Positions 8,500 to 18,077 of a DNA stretch of 32,552 nucleotides are shown one piece after another. Where the stretch lies: contig CANJNZ010000056.1 in the NCBI GenBank assembly GCA_947476045.1, forward strand, positions 1-32,552, read 5' to 3'. This DNA comes from Chthoniobacteraceae bacterium. Its GTDB lineage: Bacteria > Verrucomicrobiota > Verrucomicrobiia > Chthoniobacterales > Chthoniobacteraceae. The first letter of the stretch is position 1. Each line of letters begins with the position of its first letter. The notes under the pieces were generated by a model, which had not been told where the DNA came from, made no database searches, and was given only the letters and a program-made list of their open reading frames with translations. The position numbers and the translations under genes are program-made.

Positions 8500-8522
8500 G
8501 TGAGATGCAAATGCTGGCTGGT

Positions 8523-9995
8523 TTAGTAGCGGTAGTGCTCGGGCTTGTAGGGGCCGTTCGGATTTACGCCGAGGTATTCAGCTTGAGCCTTCGTGAGTTT
8601 GGTGAGCTTCACGCCGATTTTTTCCAAATGCAGGCGGGCGACTTCTTCGTCGAGGTGCTTCGGTAGGCGATAAACTTCGGCGCTGTATTTATCTTTGTTC
8701 CGCCAGAGGTCGAGCTGCGCGAGCGTCTGGTTGGTGAAGCTGTTGCTCATCACGAACGATGGATGGCCGGTGGCGCAACCGAGGTTCACGAGGCGGCCTT
8801 CGGCGAGCATGTAAATGGTGCGGCCATTGGGCAGCGCGTAGGCATCATACTGCGGCTTTACATTGGTTCGCTTCACACCTTTGTGAGTGTTGAGGCGCTC
8901 CACTTGGATCTCATTGTCGAAGTGACCGATGTTGCAGACGATGGCCTGATCCTTCATTTTGAGCATGTGTTCGAGGGTGATGACGTCCTTGTTGCCAGTC
9001 GTGGTCACATAGATGTCTCCCCAGCCGAGCGTGTCCTCCACGGTGGTCACTTCAAATCCTTCCATCGCCGCTTGCAGTGCGTTGATGGGGTCGATTTCCG
9101 TGACGACGACGCGGGCACCGAGGCCCTTCAGCGAAAACGCGCTGCCTTTTCCTACGTCGCCGTAGCCGCAGACGACCGCGACCTTGCCAGCGATCATCAC
9201 GTCGGTGGCGCGCTTCAAGCCGTCGCAGAGTGATTCGCGGCAGCCGTAGAGATTGTCGAATTTCGACTTCGTCACCGAGTCATTCACGTTGATCGCAGGA
9301 ACGAGCAGCTTGCCCGCTTCCTTCATCTGGTAGAGGCGATGCACGCCGGTCGTCGTCTCTTCGGAAACGCCGCGCCAGTCCTTCACGATTTTCGTCCAAA
9401 TGCCGGGGTGTGTCTTTGCCACGCGCTTGAGCAAATTCTTGATCACCTGCTCCTCGTGCGAACCGCTCGGCGTGTTTACCCACTTGTCGCCGTTTTCGAG
9501 TTCGTAGCCTTTGTGGATGAGCAGGGTCACGTCACCGCCGTCGTCCACGACGAGCTGAGGGCCTTTGTCGCCGGGGTGAATGACTGCGCGCAGTGTGAGG
9601 TCCCAGTATTCTTCCAGCGTCTCGCCCTTCCACGCAAAGACTGGCGTGCCGGAAGCTGCGATGGCGGACGCAGCGTGATCCTGTGTGGAAAAAATGTTGC
9701 AGCTCGCCCAGCGCACGTCCGCGCCGAGGGCGACGAGTGTTTCGATGAGCACCGCCGTCTGGATGGTCATGTGCAGCGAGCCGGTGATGCGGACGCCCTT
9801 GAGCGGTTTTTCTTTCGCGTATTTTTTGCGCACGCTCATCAAGCCCGGCATTTCGTGCTCGGCGATGACGATTTCCTTGCGGCCCCATTCAGCGAGCGTG
9901 ATGTCTTTGACGTGGTAGTCGTGCTTTGCTCCGTTGCTGCCGTTGGTTTTCAGCGCGACCTTGGTGCGCGCGGGTGAGAGTTTGATTTTAGCCAT
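8523..9995 (-). CDS. ahcY: Adenosylhomocysteinase
   Basis: A 490-residue S-adenosyl-L-homocysteine hydrolase. It reversibly splits the product of all SAM-dependent methylations into adenosine and homocysteine, using tightly bound NAD. Visible signatures are [17 protein letters not shown] at about 99-115, the second family signature with the NAD loop [20 protein letters not shown] at 277-296, and the conserved C-terminus ending PYKPEHYRY. The length suits the longer bacterial/plant-type enzymes, which carry an insertion relative to the shorter forms; here [16 protein letters not shown] is followed by the extra segment. It lies 30 bases after metK and is followed by a strong terminator, so metK-ahcY form an operon covering two adjacent steps of the methyl cycle. 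No SAH riboswitch fits in the 30-base spacer. Confidence 0.98.
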   Translation of the reverse strand: MAKIKLSPARTKVALKTNGSNGAKHDYHVKDITLAEWGRKEIVIAEHEMPGLMSVRKKYAKEKPLKGVRITGSLHMTIQTAVLIETLVALGADVRWASCNIFSTQDHAASAIAASGTPVFAWKGETLEEYWDLTLRAVIHPGDKGPQLVVDDGGDVTLLIHKGYELENGDKWVNTPSGSHEEQVIKNLLKRVAKTHPGIWTKIVKDWRGVSEETTTGVHRLYQMKEAGKLLVPAINVNDSVTKSKFDNLYGCRESLCDGLKRATDVMIAGKVAVVCGYGDVGKGSAFSLKGLGARVVVTEIDPINALQAAMEGFEVTTVEDTLGWGDIYVTTTGNKDVITLEHMLKMKDQAIVCNIGHFDNEIQVERLNTHKGVKRTNVKPQYDAYALPNGRTIYMLAEGRLVNLGCATGHPSFVMSNSFTNQTLAQLDLWRNKDKYSAEVYRLPKHLDEEVARLHLEKIGVKLTKLTKAQAEYLGVNPNGPYKPEHYRY

Positions 9996-10025
9996 GTGAG
10001 TGATTCGGTTTATTTACGTTTGAGG

Positions 10026-11204
<1,179 letters not shown>

Positions 11205-11227
11205 TGTAGGATGAAAAATGGAGGGGC

Positions 11228-11256
11228 CATATCGTGTGCGAAAGCCAATGGGTCAA
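11228..11256 (-). promoter_or_regulatory. Candidate sigma-70 type promoter of metK
   Basis: On the minus strand a TTGACC box (11256-11251; five of six consensus bases) is followed after exactly 17 bases by GATATG (11233-11228; three of six). Transcription would start near 11221, leaving a leader of roughly 17 bases before the metK ATG. The spacing is ideal but the -10 box is weak, and the region also serves the divergent DUF1573 gene. Confidence 0.35.
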
Positions 11257-11334
11257 ATCGAAACTTGGTGGAAATACGCATGGCGCATCGTCCGCCTGCT
11301 TGCCCGCAGATGAAAAACTGCGCAGCTTCGCGCC

Positions 11335-11736
11335 ATGAAATTTCTCATTTTGTGTCTGCTCCTTCCCGCCGCGCTTCATGCCGAGTTGAAATGGGAACGC
11401 ACCTCGCAGCGCATCGCATGGAAGCCGGGACAAAAGGAAAGCAGCACCGAGTTTGCCTACACGAACGCCGGAAAGTCACCCGTGAAAATCACCGACGTGC
11501 GCGGCGCGTGCGTCTGCTGCACGAGCGCCCACGCCACCAAGCTCCGCCTTACCCCCGGCGAGAGTGGCGTGGTGAAAGTGCGCGTGGATTTCCAAGGTAA
11601 AACCCTCCCCATGACCAAACCCGTCACCATCTCCACCGACGACGGAAAAATCACCGCACTCATGGTGGAAGTCACGACACCCGGCGGTCAGCCCGTCACC
11701 ATCCCGCGAGCCGCGCAGCACGGGCGCGGGCGCTAA
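11335..11736 (+). CDS. Secreted DUF1573-domain protein
   Basis: A 133-residue exported protein. Residues 1-16 (MKFLILCLLLPAALHA) form a signal peptide. The remainder is an Ig-like beta-sandwich of the DUF1573 type, with FAYTNAGKSPVKITDVRGAC followed by a C-terminal strand pattern that includes LTPGESGVVKVRVDF and KPVTISTDDG. The family usually has a Ser-Cys-Gly-Cys-Thr motif after the V; here it is ACVCCT, giving three cysteines at 59, 61 and 62. The role is unknown; such domains are common in Bacteroidetes and the PVC group and may bind other envelope proteins. It is divergent from metK, and its stop codon overlaps that of the converging DUF1549/DUF1553 gene (shared bases 11733-11736). Confidence 0.85.
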   Translation: MKFLILCLLLPAALHAELKWERTSQRIAWKPGQKESSTEFAYTNAGKSPVKITDVRGACVCCTSAHATKLRLTPGESGVVKVRVDFQGKTLPMTKPVTISTDDGKITALMVEVTTPGGQPVTIPRAAQHGRGR

Positions 11737-14411
11737 TTTAGAAAACGGAAGTCAGACGAGGCGAAGAGGGCGCGGCAGAAGCTGGTCCATGCGGCTTTGT
11801 TGTCGCTGGCGTTTTTCATGCCGGGCAGAGATTTGTCGCCTTTGCTCCAGTTGCTAGGGAATTTTTGGAAGAAATTCCATGTGGCTGTTTTTTCCGCAGG
11901 CGTGGGTGCGCGGCCAAGCGTGAGCCAGTAGGCGTAGCCGAGGCGCTGGTCGAGATTTGCCGTCGCGCCACCGGTCGGGCCGCTGGGGTATGCGCTTGCG
12001 ATGCGTTCGGCGAGTTGCGCAGCGCATTTGGCGGCAAATTCGTTATTCAAAAGATAGAGCGCCTGCGCGGGGACGTTTGTTGTTTCGCGGGCACCGGTGA
12101 CGAGGCTGGTGTCGCTGAAGTCGAACACCGCAAGCGCGTCGGGCGGCACGTCGCGCGCGACGGGCAGATACACGCTGCGGACGTTTGTGCCGGAGCCGCT
12201 GTTGATGAGTTGCTCCTCACTCACACCCATGAAGCGCGGGCCGCCGATGGGCGCGTCGCCGCTGCGGGCGATGAGCGTGGGCTCGGCTTTGTCGAGTTGA
12301 AGCTGCCCGCTCGCGGCGAGCATCGCATCGCGGATGCACTCGGCGTCGAGTCGGTGCTTGCTCATGCGCCAGACGAGCGAGTTTTCGGGATCGGCGGCGA
12401 AGTCGGCGGGATTGTATTCCGACGACAACTGGTATGCGCGGCTGAGCGTGATGTCTCGGATGAGATGCTTCACGCTCCAGCCGTAGCCGCCCTGCGCGAC
12501 GGACGTGGAAAATTTCACGGCTAGAAAATCGAGCAGCGCCTGATTGTCGGGCTTCTTTCCGGTGTTACCGAAATTATCCACACTCTCGACGATCCCGCGG
12601 CCAAACATCCAGTGCCACACGCGGTTCACGATGACTCGCGAGGTGAGGGGATTCGCCGGCGAAGCGATCCAGTCGGCAAGTTCCCTCCGTCCGCTTTCAT
12701 TGCGTGGAATGCTCGCGCTGGCGGCGGAAAGCGCCGTCGGAAAACCACGCTGCACTTTTTCGGCGGGCTTGCTCGCATCGCCGCGAGTGTAGAGCGCGCT
12801 GTCACCGATGCTCGCAAACTCCGGTGGCCTGCCCTGGCGAAATTGCGGCCCGCGCTGCATGAAATTCCGAACGCCCCGCTCGAACGCCTCGCCCTTGCTC
12901 GCCGGTAAATCCTGCGCGCCCATCGCAAGTGCCTTCTGCTTCCCGCTCAAATCGTAGTTCTTCAACTCCGCATCGATCTGGCCAAGCTGGGCTACCACCG
13001 CGAGCGCGCGCCGCTGATCCGCGCCCTGCGGCTTTGCGTCCTTGCCGTCCAAGCGCTCCTTGAATCGTGCCGCGATATTTTCCTGCTGCTCCTTCCGCAG
13101 TTCGGCGAGCTTCGCTTCTTTTTCCGCGCGCTCTTCCGCCGAAAGCGTTTTTCCCAACGTCGGCGCGGTTCCAGCGGGTAGTTCGATAAGTTCGCTGGAG
13201 TGGCGGTTTTGAATTCCGACTGCCGTGCCGTAGCGCGTTTCGGTGCTTAGAAAAATTCCGGCCATCGCGTAGTAGTCGCGCTGCGGAATGGGATCGAATT
13301 TGTGATCATGGCAGCGGGCACACGCGATGGTCATGCCAAGGAACGCCTGCGAAACCGTGTCCACCTGCTCATCCGCGAGGTCGAGGCAGAATTGCCGGGC
13401 GTTTTGCTCGTTGAGACCCTTCGGCCCGATGGCGAGAAAGCCGGTCGCCGTCAATCGCTCTGCGCGCTGAGCATCCGTGCCGGAAGGCAGCAGGTCGCCT
13501 GCAATTTGCTCGCGCACGAATTGATCAAACGGCTTGTCCGCATTGAACGATGCGATGACATAATCACGATAGCGCCATGCGTGCGGGAAGGCGATGTTCA
13601 CATCCTTCCCGCTCGACTCCGCATAGCGCGCCACGTCGAGCCAGTGCCGCCCCCAGCGTTCGCCGAATTGCGGCGAAGCAAGCAGGCGGTCCACGCATTT
13701 CGCCAGCACAGTCTGCTGCTGCGCCTTCGTCGTCGCGGACTGCCATTCCTTCCAAAAACTCAGCGCCTCCTGCGGCGATGGCGGCAGCCCCGTGAGGTCG
13801 AAATACACGCGTCGCATCAAGGTCATCCCATCCGCATCTGCGACGGGTTTCAGATTTTTCGCCTCCAGAGCCGTGAGGAGAAAACGATCCGTATCCGCCA
13901 GCGCCCACGTCGCGTCCTTCGGTTGCGGTATCTTTTGTTTCTGCGGTGGATGAAAAGACCACCATTGTTTCGCGGCCTCGTTGTCGTATTTTTTCACCAC
14001 CTTCGCTGCACCATCACGCGGATCCGGCGCACCCATCGTCACCCAGTCCTCGAAATCTTTTATAATCGCATCCGGCAGCTTCCCACCCTGCTTCTCGGGT
14101 GGCATCGCAAAATCCTTGTTGGTGTAGCGCAGCGCCTCGATGAGCACGCTGTCCTTCAAACTCCCAGGCACCACCGCCGCCCCGCTGTCACCGCCGCGCC
14201 GGATGCCCTCGCGCGTGTCGAGCACCAGACCCCCCTTCACCTTCTCCGATTTTTCCGAGTGGCACTTGTAGCATTTGTCCGCCAGCACGGGCCGGATCTT
14301 CTTTTCAAAAAAGTCGAGTTGCTCGGCAGCCGGCTTTTTCTCCGGCTCGATGGCCGCGCCCAGCGTGCCGACGGCACATATAAAGAGCGTAAGGAAAATC
14401 GGCGGTTTCAT
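11733..14411 (-). CDS. Secreted cytochrome-type DUF1549/DUF1553 (PSCyt1/PSCyt2/PSD1) protein
   Basis: An 892-residue exported protein of the same broad family as the gene at 346-2523, but with the more usual architecture. The start at 14411 is chosen because MKPPIFLTLFICAVGTLGAA is a signal peptide; the frame extends upstream to 14708 but that part lies antisense to larA. Domains in order: PSCyt1 at about 32-130 with a C-x2-CH haem motif CYKCH at 47-51; DUF1549 at about 170-380 with CARCHDHKFDPI from 364; a Lys/Glu/Ala-rich, probably helical stretch near 425-500; DUF1553 at about 600-870. Such proteins often sit beside a DUF1501 partner in Planctomycetes; none is present here. It is divergent from larA and convergent with the DUF1573 gene, with overlapping stops. 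The reaction is unknown. Confidence 0.92.
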   Translation of the reverse strand: MKPPIFLTLFICAVGTLGAAIEPEKKPAAEQLDFFEKKIRPVLADKCYKCHSEKSEKVKGGLVLDTREGIRRGGDSGAAVVPGSLKDSVLIEALRYTNKDFAMPPEKQGGKLPDAIIKDFEDWVTMGAPDPRDGAAKVVKKYDNEAAKQWWSFHPPQKQKIPQPKDATWALADTDRFLLTALEAKNLKPVADADGMTLMRRVYFDLTGLPPSPQEALSFWKEWQSATTKAQQQTVLAKCVDRLLASPQFGERWGRHWLDVARYAESSGKDVNIAFPHAWRYRDYVIASFNADKPFDQFVREQIAGDLLPSGTDAQRAERLTATGFLAIGPKGLNEQNARQFCLDLADEQVDTVSQAFLGMTIACARCHDHKFDPIPQRDYYAMAGIFLSTETRYGTAVGIQNRHSSELIELPAGTAPTLGKTLSAEERAEKEAKLAELRKEQQENIAARFKERLDGKDAKPQGADQRRALAVVAQLGQIDAELKNYDLSGKQKALAMGAQDLPASKGEAFERGVRNFMQRGPQFRQGRPPEFASIGDSALYTRGDASKPAEKVQRGFPTALSAASASIPRNESGRRELADWIASPANPLTSRVIVNRVWHWMFGRGIVESVDNFGNTGKKPDNQALLDFLAVKFSTSVAQGGYGWSVKHLIRDITLSRAYQLSSEYNPADFAADPENSLVWRMSKHRLDAECIRDAMLAASGQLQLDKAEPTLIARSGDAPIGGPRFMGVSEEQLINSGSGTNVRSVYLPVARDVPPDALAVFDFSDTSLVTGARETTNVPAQALYLLNNEFAAKCAAQLAERIASAYPSGPTGGATANLDQRLGYAYWLTLGRAPTPAEKTATWNFFQKFPSNWSKGDKSLPGMKNASDNKAAWTSFCRALFASSDFRFLN

Positions 14412-14510
14412 GATGCGTGAAACCACGGAGTCCGCCGTTGGTTGCTCGGTTTTCTTTCTTACATAAGCTCCAGCTTGCGGGCCGCGCATTCGTTGCGTAT
14501 CTCGTGGTCG

Positions 14511-15779
14511 ATGAAAATTTCTCTCGCCTACGGTCGCGGCCATTTGGATGTCGAACTTCCCGACGATCGCACCACCGTCATTGAACCTTCGCACATGGCC
14601 GAACTTCCCGATGAGCGCGCCGCGATGGTCGCCGCACTCGATGCTCCCGTGAAGTGCAAGCCGCTGCGCGAGCAGATCAGCGCGAGCACGAAAATCGTTA
14701 TCGTTCATACGGACATCACGCGCGCCACGCCGAATGACCGTCTTATCCCGTGGCTGCTTGCGTATTTGGAAAGCGCGGGCGCAACGCGCGAAAACATCAC
14801 GCTTTTAAACGGCCTCGGCACGCATCGCCCGAACACCAAGGCCGAGATGGAGCAAATGCTCACACCTGCCGTGGTGGCGAACTATCGCTGCGTCAATCAC
14901 GAGCCGGAAAATGACGACGCCCACGTGCAACTCGGCGTCACGAAAACCGGCGTGCCTGCGTTGATCAACAAGCACCTCGTCGAGGCCGATGTTCGCATCA
15001 TCACCGGCTTCATCGAGCCGCATTTCTTCGCCGGATTCAGCGGCGGGCCGAAGGGCATCATGCCCGGAGTCGCCGCGCTCAAGACCGTGATGAGCAACCA
15101 CGGCGCTGAAATGATCGGCGACCGTCGTTCGACATTCGGCGTCACCGAGGGAAATCCGATTTGGGAGGAAATGCGCGACATCGCCCTGCGCGTCGGCCCG
15201 AGTTTCCTGCTGAATGTCGCGCTCAACGAGCAGCGCAAGATCACCGGCGTCTTCGCAGGCGACCTCATCGCCGCGCACAAAGTCGGCATCGAATTCGTCC
15301 GCGCCGGTGCGATGCAACGTGTGGAGAAACCGTTCGACATCGTCATCACCACGAACAGCGGCTACCCGCTCGACATGAATCTTTACCAGGCCGTGAAAGG
15401 AATGCGCGCTGCTGATCTCATCGTGAAGGACGGCGGCACCGTCATCATCGCCGCGGAGTGCGCCGAGGGCGTCCCCGCCAACAGCCCGCACGACAAACTC
15501 CTGCGCAGCGTTGCCAGCGGCGAGGAATTGCTCTCCAAGCTGAACACCCCCGGCTTTGTCTGGCCCGAGCAATGGCAGGGCCACATCCAGAGCCTCATCC
15601 AGCGCCGCGCCGAAATCCAAATCTACACCGCGATGGACGACGCCACGGTGAAGGCCGCGCACCTCGTCCCCTGCCGCGACATCTCCGCCGCCATCCAAGC
15701 TAAACTCGGCCCGAATCCCAACGGAGCCAGAATTGCCGTCCTCCCCCAAGGCCCGCTGACAATTCCCTACATCGGGTAG
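14511..15779 (+). CDS. larA: LarA-family nickel-pincer-dependent racemase/epimerase
   Basis: A 422-residue cytoplasmic enzyme of the lactate racemase family. The start at 14511 is chosen because MKISLAYGRGHLDVELP is the family's N-terminus; the longer frame from 14442 begins with a poor leader. Residues equivalent to the Lactiplantibacillus LarA active site are all visible: R71 (in DITRATP), H105 (GLGTHRP), H171 and K181 in PHFFAGFSGGPKGIMPG, H197 (MSNHG), and the Q-x2-K pair in YQAVKG. The lysine equivalent to K181 carries the nickel pincer nucleotide and the H197 equivalent binds nickel. Family members act on many 2-hydroxyacids, so lactate is not certain. The cofactor genes larB, larC and larE are not in the window. 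A Bax inhibitor-like gene follows after 54 bases. Confidence 0.85.
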   Translation: MKISLAYGRGHLDVELPDDRTTVIEPSHMAELPDERAAMVAALDAPVKCKPLREQISASTKIVIVHTDITRATPNDRLIPWLLAYLESAGATRENITLLNGLGTHRPNTKAEMEQMLTPAVVANYRCVNHEPENDDAHVQLGVTKTGVPALINKHLVEADVRIITGFIEPHFFAGFSGGPKGIMPGVAALKTVMSNHGAEMIGDRRSTFGVTEGNPIWEEMRDIALRVGPSFLLNVALNEQRKITGVFAGDLIAAHKVGIEFVRAGAMQRVEKPFDIVITTNSGYPLDMNLYQAVKGMRAADLIVKDGGTVIIAAECAEGVPANSPHDKLLRSVASGEELLSKLNTPGFVWPEQWQGHIQSLIQRRAEIQIYTAMDDATVKAAHLVPCRDISAAIQAKLGPNPNGARIAVLPQGPLTIPYIG

Positions 15780-15833
15780 GGGGCTCAGCACTGTTGCGTG
15801 TTGAGTGTGTCGTGTTATCCTCGCGTCACTATC

Positions 15834-16571
15834 ATGCGAACATCCAATCCCACACTCGGCGAAAATACCTTCACGCAGCCCGCGCTGGTCGGTGAACAGA
15901 AGATGACGATTCAAGGAGCGGTGAATAAAACCGCCATCCTGCTCGCGCTGTGCATGGCCACGGCGATTTACTCGTGGCAGAAGTTTGAAACGAACCCGGC
16001 TTCCGCCATGCCGCTGGTTTTCGGTGGTGCGATAGCGGGATTCATTTTCGCCATGATCACCTGTTTCAAAAAAGAATGGGCTGGAGTGACTGCGCCCATC
16101 TACGCGCTCTGCGAAGGACTTTTCATCGGCGCGATCTCGGCGGTATATAATCAGAAATTCCAAGGCATCGTCCTTCAGGCGGCGATGCTTACGTTTGGCA
16201 CTCTCTTCGCATTGCTCGCGGCGTATCGCAGCGGATGGATTCGCGCGACGGAGAATTTCAAACTCGGCGTCGTCGCGGCAACGGGGGGGATTGCTGTCAT
16301 GTATTTTGTGTCGTGGATTCTCGGGATGTTTGGCGTCCACATGGGTTTCATGCACGACAGCTCGATGCTCAGTATCGGCATCAGCGCCTTCATCGTCGTC
16401 ATCGCGGCACTCAATCTTGTGCTCGATTTCGACTTCATTGAGCAGGGAGCGCAGCTCGGTGCGCCGAAATATCTCGAATGGTATGCCGGCTTCGGTCTGC
16501 TCGTGACGCTCGTCTGGCTCTACTTGGAAATCCTCCGCCTGCTCGCTAAACTCAGCTCGCGCCGCGACTAG
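15834..16571 (+). CDS. Bax inhibitor-1/YccA-like integral membrane protein
   Basis: A 245-residue inner-membrane protein. The start at 15834 matches the typical family opening MRTSNPTLGENTF. A polar N-terminal stretch of about 35 residues is followed by roughly seven hydrophobic segments, including AILLALCMATAIYSW, AMPLVFGGAIAGFIFAMITC, APIYALCEGLFIGAISAVY and GLLVTLVWLYLEILRLLA. This is the bacterial BaxI_1 branch (PF12811-type) of the Bax inhibitor-1 superfamily, whose characterised members are calcium-leak channels or FtsH-interacting proteins; the role here is not shown. It follows larA on the same strand. Its TAG stop overlaps the stop of yacG on the other strand (shared bases 16568-16571). 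Confidence 0.88.
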   Translation: MRTSNPTLGENTFTQPALVGEQKMTIQGAVNKTAILLALCMATAIYSWQKFETNPASAMPLVFGGAIAGFIFAMITCFKKEWAGVTAPIYALCEGLFIGAISAVYNQKFQGIVLQAAMLTFGTLFALLAAYRSGWIRATENFKLGVVAATGGIAVMYFVSWILGMFGVHMGFMHDSSMLSIGISAFIVVIAALNLVLDFDFIEQGAQLGAPKYLEWYAGFGLLVTLVWLYLEILRLLAKLSSRRD

Positions 16572-16792
16572 TCGCGTTCGGGCACGTCGAGTTGTTCGCC
16601 GGTCATTTCTTCGTATTCGGCGAGGTGGTCGGGGCGTAGGGGCTCGCTGACTCGGTATTCTTCGCCGAGCCATTTTCCGAGGTCCACCATCTTGCAGCGT
16701 TGTGAGCAGAAAGGACCGAGTGGTTCGGTGAAATATTCCGTCAACTTTCCGCAGATGGAGCAGGGAAGTTCGGTTTTCTTTTTCCCGCTCAT
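16568..16792 (-). CDS. yacG: YacG-type zinc-ribbon protein (putative DNA gyrase inhibitor)
   Basis: A 74-residue protein beginning at the ATG at 16792. Four cysteines in the order C11-x2-C14 and C29-x3-C33 form the zinc site typical of YacG (PCSICGK and PFCSQRCK). The family's conserved VDLGKWLGEEYRV follows at about 36-48. E. coli YacG binds GyrB and inhibits gyrase; this homologue has a longer acidic tail ending LDVPERD. The ATG overlaps the TGA of pyrC (ATGA), so it is translationally coupled to the last pyrimidine gene, an unusual position compared with the coaE neighbourhood seen in Proteobacteria. Confidence 0.9.
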   Translation of the reverse strand: MSGKKKTELPCSICGKLTEYFTEPLGPFCSQRCKMVDLGKWLGEEYRVSEPLRPDHLAEYEEMTGEQLDVPERD

Positions 16793-18072
16793 AGCGCCCA
16801 GACAGTCTGCCCGCCGACGATGGTGCGGACGGCGCGACCGCGAAGTTCCCAGCCGTGAAAGGGATTGTTCCGGCTGCGCGATGCACTCGCTTCCTTGTCC
16901 ACGGTCCATTCGAGGCCGGGGTTGATGAGGGTGACATCGGCAATTGCGCCGACGCCGAGCGTGCCGCGATCCAGCCCGAGAAGTCGGGCGGGGTTGATGG
17001 TGTAAAGCTCGACGAGGCGCGAGAGGTCTATCGCTTTGCGTTTGTGGACGAGGATGTCGAGGAAGAGGCTGAGTTCCGTTTCGAGGCCGAGGATGCCGAA
17101 GGGCGCTTGATCAAATTCGACTTCCTTTTCAAATCCGCAGTGCGGTGCGTGATCACTGGCGAGTATGGTGATGGTGCCGTCGGCGATGCCTTCGATGAGT
17201 GCTTCGACGTGTTCCTGCGAGCGAAGCGGCGGGTTCATTTTGAAATTCGTATCGAAGCCGCGGATGGATTCGTCGGTGAGCGCGATGTGGTGCGGGCAGA
17301 CTTCGCCGCTGATCGGGACTCCACGGGCGCGTGAGCGGCGTAGAATGCCCACGCTACCAGCAGCGCTGAGGTGCTGGCAGTGGATCGGCGTTCGGGTCAG
17401 TTCAGCGAGAAGGGCGTTGCGGGCGACGATGATTTCCTCGCCCACGGCGGGCCATCCGGGAAGGCCGAGTTCGGTGGAGACGCGGCCTTCGTGCATCACG
17501 CCTTTGCCGACGAGATTGTAGTCCTGACAATGGTCCATGATCGTGAGGCCAAACATCCCGGCATACTCACACGCGCGGCGCATCACTTCGTGGCTCTGGA
17601 TGCAATGTCCGTCGTCCGTGAGCGCGACGATGCCCGCTTTGCGCATCGCACCGATGGGAGCGAGTTCCTCGCCGGCGATGCCTTTTGTGAGCGCGCCGGT
17701 TGGAAAAACATTCACGCACGCCTCGGCTTTCGCTTTTTCCAAAATCCATGTTACCACGCTGGCGTTGTCCGCTGCGGGATTTGTGTTCGGCATACACACC
17801 ACGGAGGTGAAGCCGCCCGCCGCAGCGCATCGCGCGCCGCTGGCGATGGTTTCTTTTGCCGACTGCCCCGGCTCGCGAAAGTGAACGTGCAGGTCAATCA
17901 AGCCGGGCGCGACGATGAGGCCAGTGGCGTCTATCGTTTTGATTTCGGATTTCGGATTTCGGATTTCGGATTGGGGCGCGATTTTTCCATCCACGATGAG
18001 CAGGTCGGCGATTTCGTCGCGCTTGTTGGCGGGGTCGAGGATGCGGCCGTTTTTAATGAGAAGTGAGGACAT
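16789..18072 (-). CDS. pyrC: Dihydroorotase (type I, PyrC)
   Basis: A 427-residue zinc amidohydrolase that cyclises carbamoyl-aspartate to dihydroorotate, the third step of pyrimidine synthesis. Motifs: HVHFREPGQ at 62-70 (metal ligands), MPNTNP at 94-99 (substrate loop), TDDG at 152-155, HC at 181-182, HCQHLS at 231-236 and ASDHAPH at 305-311 (catalytic Asp 307). All the residues expected of a working enzyme are present, unlike the inactive pyrC' that partners some aspartate transcarbamoylases. Oddity: residues 35-45 are SEIRNPKSEIK, encoded by a tandem 7-bp repeat inserted in the surface-exposed N-terminal beta subdomain. It starts 5 bases after pyrB and is coupled to yacG by an ATGA overlap. 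Confidence 0.96.
   Translation of the reverse strand: MSSLLIKNGRILDPANKRDEIADLLIVDGKIAPQSEIRNPKSEIKTIDATGLIVAPGLIDLHVHFREPGQSAKETIASGARCAAAGGFTSVVCMPNTNPAADNASVVTWILEKAKAEACVNVFPTGALTKGIAGEELAPIGAMRKAGIVALTDDGHCIQSHEVMRRACEYAGMFGLTIMDHCQDYNLVGKGVMHEGRVSTELGLPGWPAVGEEIIVARNALLAELTRTPIHCQHLSAAGSVGILRRSRARGVPISGEVCPHHIALTDESIRGFDTNFKMNPPLRSQEHVEALIEGIADGTITILASDHAPHCGFEKEVEFDQAPFGILGLETELSLFLDILVHKRKAIDLSRLVELYTINPARLLGLDRGTLGVGAIADVTLINPGLEWTVDKEASASRSRNNPFHGWELRGRAVRTIVGGQTVWAL
17941..17972. repeat. Tandem 7-bp repeat inside pyrC (SEIRNPK-type)
   Basis: Four exact copies of gatttcg run from 17941 to 17968, followed by a partial copy (gatt). On the coding strand they give the residues SEIRNPKSEIK, in frame and without stops. 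The array falls between the beta strands LLIVDGKIAP and TIDATGLIVAPG of dihydroorotase, a loop in other type I enzymes. This fits a mobile or slippage-prone short repeat tolerated in a loop. Confidence 0.85.
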
Positions 18073-18077
18073 AGTTT

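Noticed and set aside
11205-11334. SAM-II-like riboswitch before metK
   Set aside because: On the minus strand a GATTTGACCCATTG string loosely resembles part of SAM-II, but the required P1 pairing and the A-rich 3' pseudoknot strand are missing, and the candidate promoter overlaps the same bases.
14805-16943. Minus-strand open frame of 712 codons opposite larA and the Bax inhibitor-like gene
   Set aside because: The translation is dominated by Arg, Asp, Glu and His with no domain, while the opposite strand carries two well-recognised proteins.
17941-17972. CRISPR-like array
   Set aside because: The repeat unit is 7 bp without spacers and lies in frame inside pyrC.
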